Assembly: GCA_003133425.1 (NCBI GenBank)
Contig: PKXI01000195.1
Coordinates: 16,925-30,438 of the forward strand
Direction: 5' to 3'
DNA from: Acidobacteriaceae bacterium
GTDB lineage: Bacteria > Acidobacteriota > Terriglobia > Terriglobales > Acidobacteriaceae
Length of the DNA stretch: 13,514 nt
In this document: in pieces, positions 13,216 to 13,514 of the stretch
Numbering within the stretch: the stretch's first letter is position 1
How the letters are laid out: the number at the start of each line of letters is the position of its first letter
Notes under the pieces: model-generated
What the model saw: the letters and a program-made list of their open reading frames with translations, nothing else
Database searches by the model: none
What the model was told of the DNA's origin: nothing
Made by a program: the position numbers and the translations under genes

Positions 13216-13514
13216 GGGGCCTCTTATGTCCTCTCGAAATCAAGTTGGTTCGTGACTGCGTCGGCTTGCTCGTCGAACGCACAGTGTTCCCGCATTCCCG
13301 AATCGTGCCCGATGAAGCCGTGTAATGTACCAATCGGCAAGCAGGAAGAACAGGGATAGGCGTGAAGCAATTCGCACACGCGAAGTACTTCTCCGAGTCC
13401 CGAATCCAAGACTCGCAGAGGTAGATGAATATATGACGAATTCGCGAAGTTTTAATGAAGTTATGAGATCTGACACGTTTGCATAGCAAAGGCATGCGAA
13501 TTTATCCATTTTTA
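13216..13514 (-). promoter_or_regulatory. Porin upstream region with likely promoter and long leader
   Basis: On the minus strand TTAAAA (13455-13450) and TATATT (13433-13428) are 16 bases apart, matching the consensus at 4 and 5 of 6 positions. Transcription would start near 13420, giving a leader of about 205 bases before the ATG at 13215. AAGAGG just before the ATG is the ribosome binding site. Small ORFs here have no recognisable motif and I do not call them. The sequence beyond 13455 is AT-rich compared with the rest and could be an UP-like or upstream control region. Confidence 0.45.

Noticed and set aside
13240..13509. 89-aa minus-strand ORF upstream of the porin gene
   Set aside because: It spans the likely porin promoter, has no ribosome binding site and shows no domain.

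Overview
The window looks like chromosomal DNA of a GC-rich soil-type bacterium, most likely an Acidobacteriota of the Terriglobia type. This is inferred from the gene order rplM-rpsI-rpsB-tsf, the short EF-Ts, the exported GH127 and GH47 glycosidases, the coiled-coil porin and the intergenic heptamer repeats. No rRNA or tRNA is present to prove it.

Layout: (1) 174-950 encodes a class II aldolase/adducin-family enzyme. (2) 951-1448 is a gene-free stretch rich in hairpins; it may hold a small structured RNA and the leader of the next gene. (3) 1449-2588 is an RhlE-like DEAD-box helicase that carries DEVD in place of DEAD. A strong, probably two-way terminator follows. (4) 2697-6328 is a divergent pair of exported glycosidases: a Tat-exported GH127 (beta-L-arabinofuranosidase type, minus strand) and a Sec-exported GH47 (class I alpha-1,2-mannosidase type, plus strand). 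Their promoters lie back to back in 104 bases. (5) 6372-7246 is a complete DUF1778/GNAT toxin-antitoxin operon with a perfect 8-bp inverted-repeat operator. (6) 7256-8026 is a minus-strand short-chain dehydrogenase ending 9 bases from the toxin. (7) 8245-11383 is the translation cluster: a good sigma70-type promoter, a leader of about 258 bases, rplM, rpsI, rpsB and tsf, with terminators after rpsB and after tsf. (8) 11410-13215 (minus) is an outer-membrane porin-like barrel with an N-terminal coiled coil, preceded by a leader of about 200 bases and a likely promoter.

The most unusual signal is in the ribosomal cluster. The rplM-rpsI and rpsI-rpsB spacers each contain two runs of 7-base tandem units. 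The second run is roughly the reverse complement of the first, so each spacer can fold into a long hairpin. The two elements share the design but not the unit sequence.

How the genes work together: the aldolase, the SDR, the two exported glycosidases and the porin fit a life on plant or fungal polysaccharides (exported debranching, outer-membrane uptake, cytoplasmic sugar oxidation and cleavage), but only the divergent glycosidase pair is physically linked enough to suggest shared control. The ribosomal cluster is housekeeping. All calls are from reading the sequence; no database search was run.
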